Shown piece by piece: positions 1 through 5,129 of a DNA stretch of 5,129 nt; position 1 is the stretch's first letter, and each line of letters opens with the position of its first letter. The position numbers and the translations under genes were made by a program. This DNA is from Pseudomonadota bacterium (GTDB lineage: Bacteria > Pseudomonadota > Gammaproteobacteria > Burkholderiales > Burkholderiaceae_B): assembly GCA_021793875.1 (NCBI GenBank), contig JAJYRX010000110.1:1-5129 (forward strand). Reading direction: 5' to 3'. The notes beneath the pieces are model-generated. The model searched no databases. It was not told the DNA's origin and saw only the letters and a program-made list of their open reading frames with translations.

Positions 1-383
1 AGGTAGACTTGCTGTTTGATAATTTAGCCGGTTCATTAGGACAAATAAAGTCAGGTAAATTAATAAGGGGTATTGCTCAAAGTGGTAGCAAGCGTAATCC
101 AGAAGCCAAAGATCTGCCTACCTTTAGTGAGTCTGGAATGGAAGGATTAGATGTTATGTCTTGGTTTGCACTATACGCTCCATCGGGAACGCCAGAACAT
201 GTTATAGACACATTAATAGAGTCTTCTAAAAAGGTATTAGCAGATCCAGAAATTGTTGCGCGTATTAACTCACTGGGGGCAGAGCCTGGCAATTTGTTCG
301 GTGAAGAGCTGGCAAGCTACGAGAAAGAGCAGCGAGAAACTTGGTCTGCTTTGATAAAAGATCAAAATATCACATTAGACTAA
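1..383 (+). CDS. Bug/TctC-family tripartite tricarboxylate transporter substrate-binding protein, C-terminal part (5' truncated by window edge)
   Basis: The reading frame is open from the window edge (first whole codon at 3) to a TAA at 381-383, giving about 127 residues. These match the C-terminal third or so of Bug/TctC proteins, which are usually about 320 aa. Visible family signatures are a start resembling 'VDLLFDN', followed by 'QIKSGK', 'LPTFSESG', 'SWFALYAPSGTPE' and 'ADPEIVARINSLGAEP', and a final amphipathic helix ending in a charged 'YEKEQRETW' segment. Family members are exported receptors that bind carboxylates or other small organic acids and hand them to a TctAB-type permease, though many are orphan receptors. 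The signal peptide and most of the ligand pocket lie outside the window, so the ligand cannot be guessed. No transporter membrane gene follows downstream; the next gene is convergent. The TTG at 9 is internal to the gene and is not its start. The family call is secure. Confidence 0.9.
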   Translation, partial: VDLLFDNLAGSLGQIKSGKLIRGIAQSGSKRNPEAKDLPTFSESGMEGLDVMSWFALYAPSGTPEHVIDTLIESSKKVLADPEIVARINSLGAEPGNLFGEELASYEKEQRETWSALIKDQNITLD

Positions 384-386
384 GTT

Positions 387-414
387 TAAGGGCTACCCAT
401 AATGGTAGCCCTTA
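387..414. terminator. Bidirectional intrinsic terminator between convergent genes
   Basis: A perfect 11-bp stem (387-397 pairing with 404-414, arms TAAGGGCTACC and GGTAGCCCTTA) closes a 6-nt loop (CATAAT). It starts 3 bp after the stop of the Bug/TctC gene and ends 2 bp before the stop codon of the convergent ThDP enzyme. The GC-rich core is flanked by A/T on both sides, and the 3' side is only weakly U-rich in the plus direction (TTATATTA). The position suggests that it ends both transcripts. Termination efficiency is inferred. Confidence 0.75.
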
Positions 415-416
415 TA

Positions 417-2081
417 TTACTTTTCAATAATTTCAGATAAAGTGGCAAACGCTGCTATATGTTCAATGCTTGTATCTACAGTTATAAGCGCTGACTCGGG
501 CTCAGAAAGCGCTTGAGAAATAATTGAATTTACACACTCTTCGTTTGTAATTCTATAACTAGATATATTATGTGCTTTGCCTAGGGCTACAAAATCGGGG
601 TTTGATAAATTAGTAGCACTTACACGGTTTGGGAAATGCAGTTCCTGATGCAGCCGTATGGTTGCAAGGCTTTTGTTATCAGAAACTACAACTTTTATAT
701 TAGCCCCATATTGTTGTGCAGTAGCCAATTCGTTACCTGTCATCATAAAACCGCCATCCCCAACAAAAGCTATAACTTGTCTATCAGGAAACCTAAGACT
801 TGCGGCTACTGCTGAAGGTATTGCTGAACCCATAGAGCCTGATATTGTTGAGACCATACGTCTCTCGTTGTTGAACACAAATATTCTTTGTACCCAACTA
901 CTAAAGTTACCCGCGTCAACGCATATTATTGCGTCTTTATCTGCCAATTTATTAATTGCATTTACAACGTTACCGAATACGACACCATCGGATGATGTCT
1001 GCGGCTCCCATGCGTATAACGACTTAACTTCGCTAGATACATGTTTCAGCCAGGCTTCTTTTTCAGATTCGTTAGCAGACGCGTCCATACTTATAAGGTG
1101 GTTGCAGAACGTTGTGGGGTCTGCGGGTATACCTATAGTAGTTTTAAAGTTTCTGCCGATGTGAAATGCATCTGGATATACATGTATAAGATCCTGCTCA
1201 GGTTTAGGAGCTTTAGGAAATGTGTAGCCTTTGGTAGTGACATCTCCCAGCCTTGTTCCTATGGCTAGTATGAGGTCTGCATCAGAGAGTATAGACACAA
1301 GCTTTTTAGGTGCGTTAAATACAAGATGACCAGCATAATAAGGGTGATCATTTGCAAATAGGTCTTGTTGCCTGAAACTTAGTGCAACTGGTATGCGGTA
1401 TTTTTCAGCAAAAGCTTTCAGAGCAACTCTACCTTCATGGTTATTTAACTCTTGACCTGCAATTACTAACGGTTTTTTTGCTTGTGCTAGTAGCTTTTGA
1501 GCTTTACCTGCTAACAAGGTATCACAACCAATATTTGGTGTTTCAATTTGCTCATTAATACTAGGTTTGAAGACGTATTCATCTAGCATGTCTTCAGGTA
1601 GAGAAATTACAACGGGCCCTGGAGTTGTTGATTGGGCAACCTGGAATGCACGCAATATAACTTCCTCCAGCTGGTTGGCATCAGTTACCTCCCATACCCA
1701 CTTAGCCATTTGTTGCCACATAGACACATAGTCAATTTCTTGAAACGCATTGCGCCCAAGGTCTGCCCTTGAAACCTGACCAACGAACATAATCAGTGGT
1801 AGAGCATCTTGCCTTGCCGAGTGTACAGCTATAGATGCATTCATTGCGCCTGGTCCACGGCTAACAAAACAAACGCCAGGTAGGCCATTAGTTTTTGCGT
1901 CAGCAAGGGCCATAAAACCTGCTCCACCTTCATGCCTAGCAGTAACCACTTCTATATCAGGTTTTTCCGTAAATGCGTCTAGAACAGTCAAATAGCTTTC
2001 ACCAGGTACACAAAATACACGAGAAATATTTTGACTAATCAGAATATCAACTAGCAGATCAGCGGCGCGGTAATTGGACAT
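417..2081 (-). CDS. Thiamine-diphosphate-dependent enzyme, acetolactate synthase-like (IlvB superfamily), substrate unknown
   Basis: This 554-aa protein has the three-domain architecture of the acetolactate synthase/pyruvate oxidase superfamily. The N-terminal pyrimidine-binding domain carries the ThDP-activating Glu51 in 'RHEGGAG', then 'SRGPGAMN' (74-81) and 'GQVSRADLGRNAFQEID' (101-117). The middle domain has 'PLVIAGQEL' (204-212) and 'AIGTRLGD' (273-280). The C-terminal PP-binding domain has GDGGF at 441-445 and the metal-ligand partner Asn469 in 'VVVSDN', where many members have NN. The length and the 'TIRLHQE' to 'NPDFVALGKA' segment resemble a common proteobacterial group annotated only as ThDP-binding or acetolactate synthase-like protein. 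Members decarboxylate 2-keto acids, cleave 2-hydroxyacyl substrates or ligate aldehydes. There is no regulatory small subunit (ilvH-like) beside it, which argues against housekeeping branched-chain synthesis. ATG 2079-2081 follows a GAGAGG Shine-Dalgarno. The gene diverges from the acuI operon and may share its regulator. The family is certain; the reaction is not. Confidence 0.9.
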   Translation of the reverse strand: MSNYRAADLLVDILISQNISRVFCVPGESYLTVLDAFTEKPDIEVVTARHEGGAGFMALADAKTNGLPGVCFVSRGPGAMNASIAVHSARQDALPLIMFVGQVSRADLGRNAFQEIDYVSMWQQMAKWVWEVTDANQLEEVILRAFQVAQSTTPGPVVISLPEDMLDEYVFKPSINEQIETPNIGCDTLLAGKAQKLLAQAKKPLVIAGQELNNHEGRVALKAFAEKYRIPVALSFRQQDLFANDHPYYAGHLVFNAPKKLVSILSDADLILAIGTRLGDVTTKGYTFPKAPKPEQDLIHVYPDAFHIGRNFKTTIGIPADPTTFCNHLISMDASANESEKEAWLKHVSSEVKSLYAWEPQTSSDGVVFGNVVNAINKLADKDAIICVDAGNFSSWVQRIFVFNNERRMVSTISGSMGSAIPSAVAASLRFPDRQVIAFVGDGGFMMTGNELATAQQYGANIKVVVSDNKSLATIRLHQELHFPNRVSATNLSNPDFVALGKAHNISSYRITNEECVNSIISQALSEPESALITVDTSIEHIAAFATLSEIIEK

Positions 2082-2085
2082 ATAG

Positions 2086-2091
2086 CCTCTC
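2086..2091 (-). promoter_or_regulatory. Ribosome binding site of the ThDP enzyme gene
   Basis: Read on the minus strand, GAGAGG lies 4 nt before the ATG at 2081-2079. This supports that start codon, which also gives the expected N-terminus for the family. Confidence 0.6.
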
Positions 2092-2108
2092 AGGGAAATT
2101 GTAAAACA

Positions 2109-2152
2109 GCGTTCTAATTAATGGATCATGGTGAAATATTATAGGTTAGAAC
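2109..2152. promoter_or_regulatory. Paired GTTCTAA/TTAGAAC elements flanking the minus-strand -10 (putative operator half-sites)
   Basis: GTTCTAA at 2111-2117 and its exact reverse complement TTAGAAC at 2146-2152 are separated by 28 bp and bracket the TATAAT of the ThDP gene promoter. The left element in its wider form, GCGTTCT (2109-2115), is the reverse complement of AGAACGC (2258-2264) in the compact inverted repeat near the other promoter. This suggests one regulator with sites at both ends of the intergenic region. The spacing is too long for a simple dimer site, so these may be separate weak half-sites. Their regulatory role is inferred. Confidence 0.35.
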
Positions 2153-2165
2153 ACTATCTAGTCCA
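2138..2165 (-). promoter_or_regulatory. Candidate sigma70 promoter of the ThDP enzyme gene
   Basis: On the minus strand a perfect -10 hexamer TATAAT (2143-2138) is preceded, after 16 bp, by TGGACT (2165-2160), a 4/6 match to the -35 consensus. Transcription would start near 2131 and leave a leader of about 50 nt. A GTTCTAA element (2152-2146) lies in the spacer and another copy in the opposite orientation (2111-2117) lies in the leader. Both are well placed for repression. The call rests on consensus matching only. Confidence 0.5.
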
Positions 2166-2245
2166 GAGTCTATTAATAAAAAATAATAGTATTGGGAATA
2201 TTCTCAATTTTCATTTATGATGATATTTAATCAATTTGAAATGCT

Positions 2246-2262
2246 GTTCTATATATCAGAAC
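2246..2262. promoter_or_regulatory. Compact inverted repeat GTTCT-N7-AGAAC, putative operator of the acuI operon
   Basis: GTTCT (2246-2250), a 7-bp AT-only-but-one spacer and AGAAC (2258-2262) form a 17-bp palindrome. Outside it, AATGC (2240-2244) and GCATT (2263-2267) are also complementary, offset by one extra T on the left. The site ends 36 bp before the GTG start of the reductase gene and overlaps the best placed, though weak, -10-like sequence (TATATA, 2250-2255). That would fit repression of the rightward operon. Palindromes of the GTTC-N-GAAC kind are bound by IclR-family and some other regulators. No regulator gene is present here, so the family assignment is only a suggestion. Confidence 0.5.
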
Positions 2263-2285
2263 GCATTGTTGTCTGTAATTAATAA

Positions 2286-2293
2286 TTGGAGGT
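2286..2293 (+). promoter_or_regulatory. Strong Shine-Dalgarno fixing the GTG start of the acuI-like gene
   Basis: TTGGAGGT contains GGAGG (2288-2292), 6 nt upstream of GTG 2299-2301. It decides for a GTG start, which gives the N-terminus 'MFKAIVIEK' expected for the YhdH/AcuI family. Confidence 0.85.
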
Positions 2294-2298
2294 AGTCA

Positions 2299-3285
2299 GT
2301 GTTCAAGGCAATAGTTATAGAAAAGGACGATCAAGGGTATAGGGCTGGAGTTCAGTCTGTTAGTGAAAGTCAGCTCCCTGATGGGGATGTTACGGTAAAA
2401 ATGCTTTACTCAACCCTGAACTACAAAGACGCTCTTGCCATAACTGGAGCTGGCCCGGTAGTCAGATCATTTCCAATGGTGCCAGGTATAGATGTTGTTG
2501 GAGTGGTTGAGGCTAGTGATTCTGACCGCTTTAAAGAGGGGGATACGGTGTTACTGAATGGCTGGGGTGTGGGCGAGGCGCATTGGGGTGGTCTTGCACA
2601 AAAAGCACGTTTCCCAGCTAAATGGTTGATTCACTTGCCAGAGGGTATTACGCCAGAACAAAGTATGTCCATAGGTACTGCAGGCTATACCGCTATGCTT
2701 TGCGTAATGGCTCTGGAAAAACATGGTGTTACACCGGATAAGGGGGAAATTATAGTAACTGGTGCTGCGGGTGGTGTTGGCAGTGTTGCCATTGCTATTT
2801 TGTCTAAGCTTGGTTATCAAGTTGTAGCCTCTACAGGCCGTCCACAGGAATCAGAGTACTTAAAAGAGTTGGGTTGTGCCGAAATAATAGACAGAAATAC
2901 GCTTAACGAACCTGGTCGTCCCTTAGCTAAAGAGCGTTGGGCAGGAGCAATAGACACTGTGGGCAGTCACACACTGGCAAATGTATGTGCAGCTACAAAA
3001 TATCGTGGTGTAGTTACGGCCTGTGGTCGTGTTCGGGTTATGTATTTCCCGGCAACTGTAGCTCCATTTATATTGCGCGGGGTGTCTTTAGTTGGTATTG
3101 ACAGCGTTCAGTGTCCCGTAGAAGAACGAATTCAAGCCTGGGGGCGTCTGGCCAAAGACCTAGACATGTCAAAGCTTGATCTTATAAGCAGCCAGACCAT
3201 TGGGTTAGAAGATGCTGTGGCTACCGCAAGTAATCTGCTCGATGGCAAACTTCGCGGTCGTGTGGTGGTAGACGTAAACAAATAA
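2299..3285 (+). CDS. acuI: Acrylyl-CoA reductase (NADPH)-type AcuI/YhdH family oxidoreductase
   Basis: This 328-aa protein is full length for the YhdH/AcuI branch of the medium-chain (zinc-free) dehydrogenase/reductase superfamily, whose characterised members reduce acrylyl-CoA to propionyl-CoA with NADPH in the cytoplasm. Signatures are 'NYKDALAITG' (41-50), 'FPMVPGID' (58-65), 'NGWGVGEAHWGGLAQKAR' (87-104), 'GTAGYTAMLCVMALE' (126-140), the Rossmann nucleotide loop 'TGAAGGVGSVA' (154-164) and 'STGR' (178-181), where Ser and Arg suit an NADPH 2'-phosphate. Further along are 'KERWAGAIDTVGSH' (211-224) and 'APFILRGVSLVGIDSV' (255-270). No zinc-ligand pattern is seen. It is the first gene of the operon, 19 bp ahead of a class III CoA-transferase that could supply its acyl-CoA substrate. 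The stretch 'GRVRVMYFP' (243-251) is more basic than I remember for this family. The family is certain. The acrylyl-CoA specificity, and hence the symbol, is likely because of the close motif match, but other 2-enoyl-CoAs are possible. Confidence 0.85.
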   Translation: MFKAIVIEKDDQGYRAGVQSVSESQLPDGDVTVKMLYSTLNYKDALAITGAGPVVRSFPMVPGIDVVGVVEASDSDRFKEGDTVLLNGWGVGEAHWGGLAQKARFPAKWLIHLPEGITPEQSMSIGTAGYTAMLCVMALEKHGVTPDKGEIIVTGAAGGVGSVAIAILSKLGYQVVASTGRPQESEYLKELGCAEIIDRNTLNEPGRPLAKERWAGAIDTVGSHTLANVCAATKYRGVVTACGRVRVMYFPATVAPFILRGVSLVGIDSVQCPVEERIQAWGRLAKDLDMSKLDLISSQTIGLEDAVATASNLLDGKLRGRVVVDVNK

Positions 3286-3294
3286 ATAAAGGTT

Positions 3295-3299
3295 GGAGG
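3295..3299 (+). promoter_or_regulatory. Shine-Dalgarno deciding the ATG start of the CoA-transferase
   Basis: GGAGG lies 5 nt before ATG 3305-3307. An in-frame TTG at 3293 overlaps this site and would add only four residues, so the ATG is the proper start. Confidence 0.85.
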
Positions 3300-3304
3300 C
3301 AGGT

Positions 3305-4462
3305 ATGAATGAAAAGCTCCCTTTAGAGGGTGTAAAAGTAATAGAGTTTTGTAATGTAGCTGCTGGGCCATTTTGCGGTATGCTACTTGCAGATATGGGT
3401 GCTGACGTAATCAAGGTTGAGCATCCTAATGGCGACTCTTTACGAGCTTGGCCACCAATATCTGAGGGCTATAGTGAAAATTTTGCTTCTCTCAATAGAA
3501 ACAAACGCTCTGTTACTTTAGATCTCAAGAATCCAATTGACATAGAGAAAGCTAAAAAACTTGCAGAAAATGCTGATATCTTGCTAGAAAATAATCGGCC
3601 AGGCGTGATGAAAAGGCTGGGCTTAGATTATGAAACTATGGCAAGCATAAATCCAAGGCTTTTATATTGTTCCATTTCTGCTTTTGGCCAAAGTGGGCCG
3701 CGCTCTTCAGAGGGGGGCTTTGACCTTACGCTACAGGCCATGAGTGGTGTTATGAGTGTCACTGGTGAGGATGACGGGGCGCCTGTAAAGTGTGGTGTTC
3801 CACTTGCAGATTTTGCAGCTGGCCTGTACGGTGCTTTTGCAGTAGCAGCTGCATTACGTACTGTTCAACAAACAGGTAAGGGCGCTCATATAGATGTGCC
3901 TATGCTAGGAACAACCCTTGCAATAGCTGCTTTACAAACATCTGAATACTTCGGTAGCGGGAAAGACCCGGTGAAAATGGGCTCAAAACACCCAAGGAAT
4001 GCACCTTATCAGGCTTTTGAATGTAAAGACGGGTATTTCGCAATGGCCGCTGGTAACAATGTTTTGTGGAACAAGGTTTGTAGTGTCGTCAAAATACCGG
4101 GGTTGCTTGAAGATGAGAGGTTCCTTAATCCATCGTTGCGGGCATCTAATCAAGATGAGCTACGTGTAATTCTTGAAGAGTTGTTTACTCAACATGATGC
4201 CGACTACTGGTTGGATAGGTTCAGGGCAGAGGGTGTTCCATGCGCCCCAATAAACAATTACTCCGAGGCGCTTCAAGACCCACAGGTAGAACACATGGAT
4301 TGGGTTCGTGATTTGACTTTGCCAAATGGTGTTAAAACCAAAACTTTTGTTTCTCCCTTACGCTTTAATGGTGTGGGTCTTCCTGTAAGGTCGGGTCCAC
4401 CGGCACTAGGTGAGCATAATGAACAGGTGTTTAATACTTTAAATATAAATGAAGAGGCCTAA
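3305..4462 (+). CDS. Class III (CaiB/BaiF family) CoA-transferase
   Basis: This 385-aa protein has the usual length for a single-domain class III CoA-transferase. These cytoplasmic enzymes form interlocked dimers and move CoA from one acyl-CoA to another carboxylic acid through an aspartyl-anhydride intermediate. Visible marks are 'LEGVKVIEF' (7-15), 'AAGPFCGMLLADMGADVIKVE' around 19-39, 'LNRNKRSVTLDL' (63-74), 'NNRPGVMKRLGLDYE' (96-110), 'SISAFGQSGP' (123-132), 'GFDLTLQAMSG' (138-148) and 'GVPLADFAAGLYGA' (164-177). Asp169 in the last motif aligns with the catalytic Asp169 of formyl-CoA transferase and CaiB. The C-terminal 'AEGVPCAPINNY' (308-319) is also typical. The glycine-rich loop of formyl-CoA transferases is absent (the equivalent region reads 'AAGNNVLWNKVC'), so an oxalate enzyme is unlikely. 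It lies between an AcuI-like reductase and a crotonase, so it probably activates the acid that these then process. Neither the CoA donor nor the acceptor can be read from the sequence. Confidence 0.92.
   Translation: MNEKLPLEGVKVIEFCNVAAGPFCGMLLADMGADVIKVEHPNGDSLRAWPPISEGYSENFASLNRNKRSVTLDLKNPIDIEKAKKLAENADILLENNRPGVMKRLGLDYETMASINPRLLYCSISAFGQSGPRSSEGGFDLTLQAMSGVMSVTGEDDGAPVKCGVPLADFAAGLYGAFAVAAALRTVQQTGKGAHIDVPMLGTTLAIAALQTSEYFGSGKDPVKMGSKHPRNAPYQAFECKDGYFAMAAGNNVLWNKVCSVVKIPGLLEDERFLNPSLRASNQDELRVILEELFTQHDADYWLDRFRAEGVPCAPINNYSEALQDPQVEHMDWVRDLTLPNGVKTKTFVSPLRFNGVGLPVRSGPPALGEHNEQVFNTLNINEEA
4454..4457 (+). promoter_or_regulatory. Shine-Dalgarno of the crotonase inside the end of the CoA-transferase gene
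   Basis: GAGG within the last codons of the CoA-transferase lies 8 nt before ATG 4466-4468. With only 3 bp between the stop and the next start, translational coupling of the two genes is likely. Confidence 0.6.
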
Positions 4463-4465
4463 GTT

Positions 4466-5129
4466 ATGGAATTTGAATCCCAGTCAAAAGAGTTGGTAAT
4501 AACAAAGCATGAAAAGCACTGGGTTTTTACCCTTAATAGGCCGGAAAAGCGTAATGCATTGTCTGCTACCTTGGTAGAGGAAATGATTGCAGGAATTGCC
4601 GAGGCTGAGTGCAAGCAAATACCTCTAATAGTTTTTATGGGTGAAGGAAAAAACTTTTGTGCTGGTTTTGATTTCACTGGATATGAATCAGCAAGCGAAG
4701 GCGATTTGCTTTTAAGGTTTGTGCGTATAGAAACCCTATTGCAGAAAATAGCTTACTCATCATGCTTAACCATGGCAATGGCTCATGGTTCTAACTTTGG
4801 TGCTGGAGCAGATATTATTGCTAGCTGTAAGGTAAGAATAGCAACTACCGACAGTAAGTTTCGTATGCCCGGATTAAAGTTTGGTCTGGTGCTAGGCACG
4901 GGCCGTTTAGCACGGCTTATAGGTAATGAAAATGCTCGTTCGTTGCTTCAAACCACTCGTATGTTTAATGCACAAGAAGCTGAGGACCTCGGGTTTATAA
5001 CTGCACAGATCGATCAACATCATTGGGAGGGTGTTATAGATCAAAACATAGAAATTGCCACATCACTGCCATTAAGTAGTCGTAAGCGGTTATACGGTAT
5101 TACATCAGAGCTAGATAAAGCTAATGATG
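4466..5129 (+). CDS. Crotonase (enoyl-CoA hydratase/isomerase) family protein with atypical active site, 3' truncated by window edge
   Basis: The frame from ATG 4466 stays open to the window end, giving 221 whole codons of a family normally about 250-270 aa, so only the C-terminal tail is missing. Crotonase marks are 'FTLNRPEKRNALS' (21-33), the first oxyanion-hole segment 'NFCAGFDF' (63-70), the second segment 'HGSNFGAGADI' (107-117), 'FRMPGLKFGLVLGTGRLARLIG' around 132-153 and 'NAQEAEDLGFI' (168-178). Aligned by eye with rat mitochondrial enoyl-CoA hydratase, catalytic Glu144 corresponds to Asp116, and Glu164 (in 'QPE') to Gly136 (in 'MPG'). A conventional two-Glu hydratase is therefore not expected. 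Crotonases lacking one Glu include isomerases, decarboxylases, hydrolases and other CoA-thioester enzymes. It is third in the operon and presumably acts on the acyl-CoA made by the transferase. The fold is certain; the reaction is open. Confidence 0.92.
   Translation, partial: MEFESQSKELVITKHEKHWVFTLNRPEKRNALSATLVEEMIAGIAEAECKQIPLIVFMGEGKNFCAGFDFTGYESASEGDLLLRFVRIETLLQKIAYSSCLTMAMAHGSNFGAGADIIASCKVRIATTDSKFRMPGLKFGLVLGTGRLARLIGNENARSLLQTTRMFNAQEAEDLGFITAQIDQHHWEGVIDQNIEIATSLPLSSRKRLYGITSELDKAND

Noticed and set aside
658..1164. Long open frame (168 codons) on the plus strand inside the ThDP enzyme gene
   Set aside because: It is antisense to a clearly conserved enzyme, resembles no family I know, and has no Shine-Dalgarno-like sequence before it. 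It is a by-product of the codon use of the minus-strand gene.
2204..2237. Direct repeat TCAATTT (2204-2210 and 2231-2237)
   Set aside because: It is short and AT-rich, within AT-rich intergenic DNA, and is compatible with chance.
2274..2279. TGTAAT as a -10 element for the acuI operon
   Set aside because: It matches the consensus at 5 of 6 bases, but no reasonable -35 lies 16-18 bp upstream, and transcription would start in or next to the ribosome binding site, leaving almost no leader.
3293..3304. TTG start for the CoA-transferase, adding four residues
   Set aside because: The TTG overlaps the GGAGG that serves as ribosome binding site for the ATG at 3305, and the family N-terminus fits the ATG.
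3305..4462. DddD-type DMSP CoA-transferase/lyase
   Set aside because: DddD has two fused CaiB-like domains and is about twice this length. This protein has a single domain of 385 aa.
4459..4677. Minus-strand open frame opposite the start of the crotonase
   Set aside because: The plus strand encodes conserved crotonase motifs through this interval. The antisense frame has no recognisable features.

Overview
The window holds five protein-coding genes, two of them cut by its edges, packed tightly on moderately AT-leaning DNA. The content is a small-molecule catabolism locus of a free-living proteobacterium: a Bug/TctC-type solute-binding protein, a thiamine-diphosphate (ThDP) enzyme of the acetolactate synthase superfamily, an AcuI/YhdH-type acrylyl-CoA reductase, a class III (CaiB/BaiF) CoA-transferase and a crotonase. 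Such combinations are common in marine alpha- and gammaproteobacteria. The lineage cannot be fixed from this sequence, and no RNA gene or mobile element is visible.

Layout. Positions 1-383 (+) are the C-terminal part of the Bug/TctC protein. A strong hairpin at 387-414 separates it from the convergent ThDP enzyme (417-2081, minus). A 217-bp divergent intergenic region (2082-2298) follows. It holds a good minus-strand promoter and repeated GTTCT/AGAAC elements, including one compact inverted repeat, that look like binding sites for a shared regulator. From 2299 a co-directional operon runs to the right edge: acuI-like reductase (2299-3285), class III CoA-transferase (3305-4462, with its start moved to the ATG behind a clear Shine-Dalgarno) and a crotonase (4466 to beyond 5129, cut by the edge). 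The gaps are 19 and 3 bp, so co-transcription and some translational coupling are likely.

How the genes may work together (inference). The Bug protein would capture a carboxylate outside the cytoplasm, and the CoA-transferase would charge a carboxylic acid with CoA. The crotonase and the AcuI-like enzyme would then act on an unsaturated acyl-CoA such as acrylyl-CoA, giving propionyl-CoA or a hydrated or otherwise modified product. The ThDP enzyme would cleave, decarboxylate or ligate a 2-keto or 2-hydroxy acid and appears to share regulation with the operon. The crotonase carries Gly where classical enoyl-CoA hydratases carry the second catalytic Glu, so plain hydration should not be assumed. 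The true substrate is unknown. No DMSP-specific lyase or demethylase is visible here.
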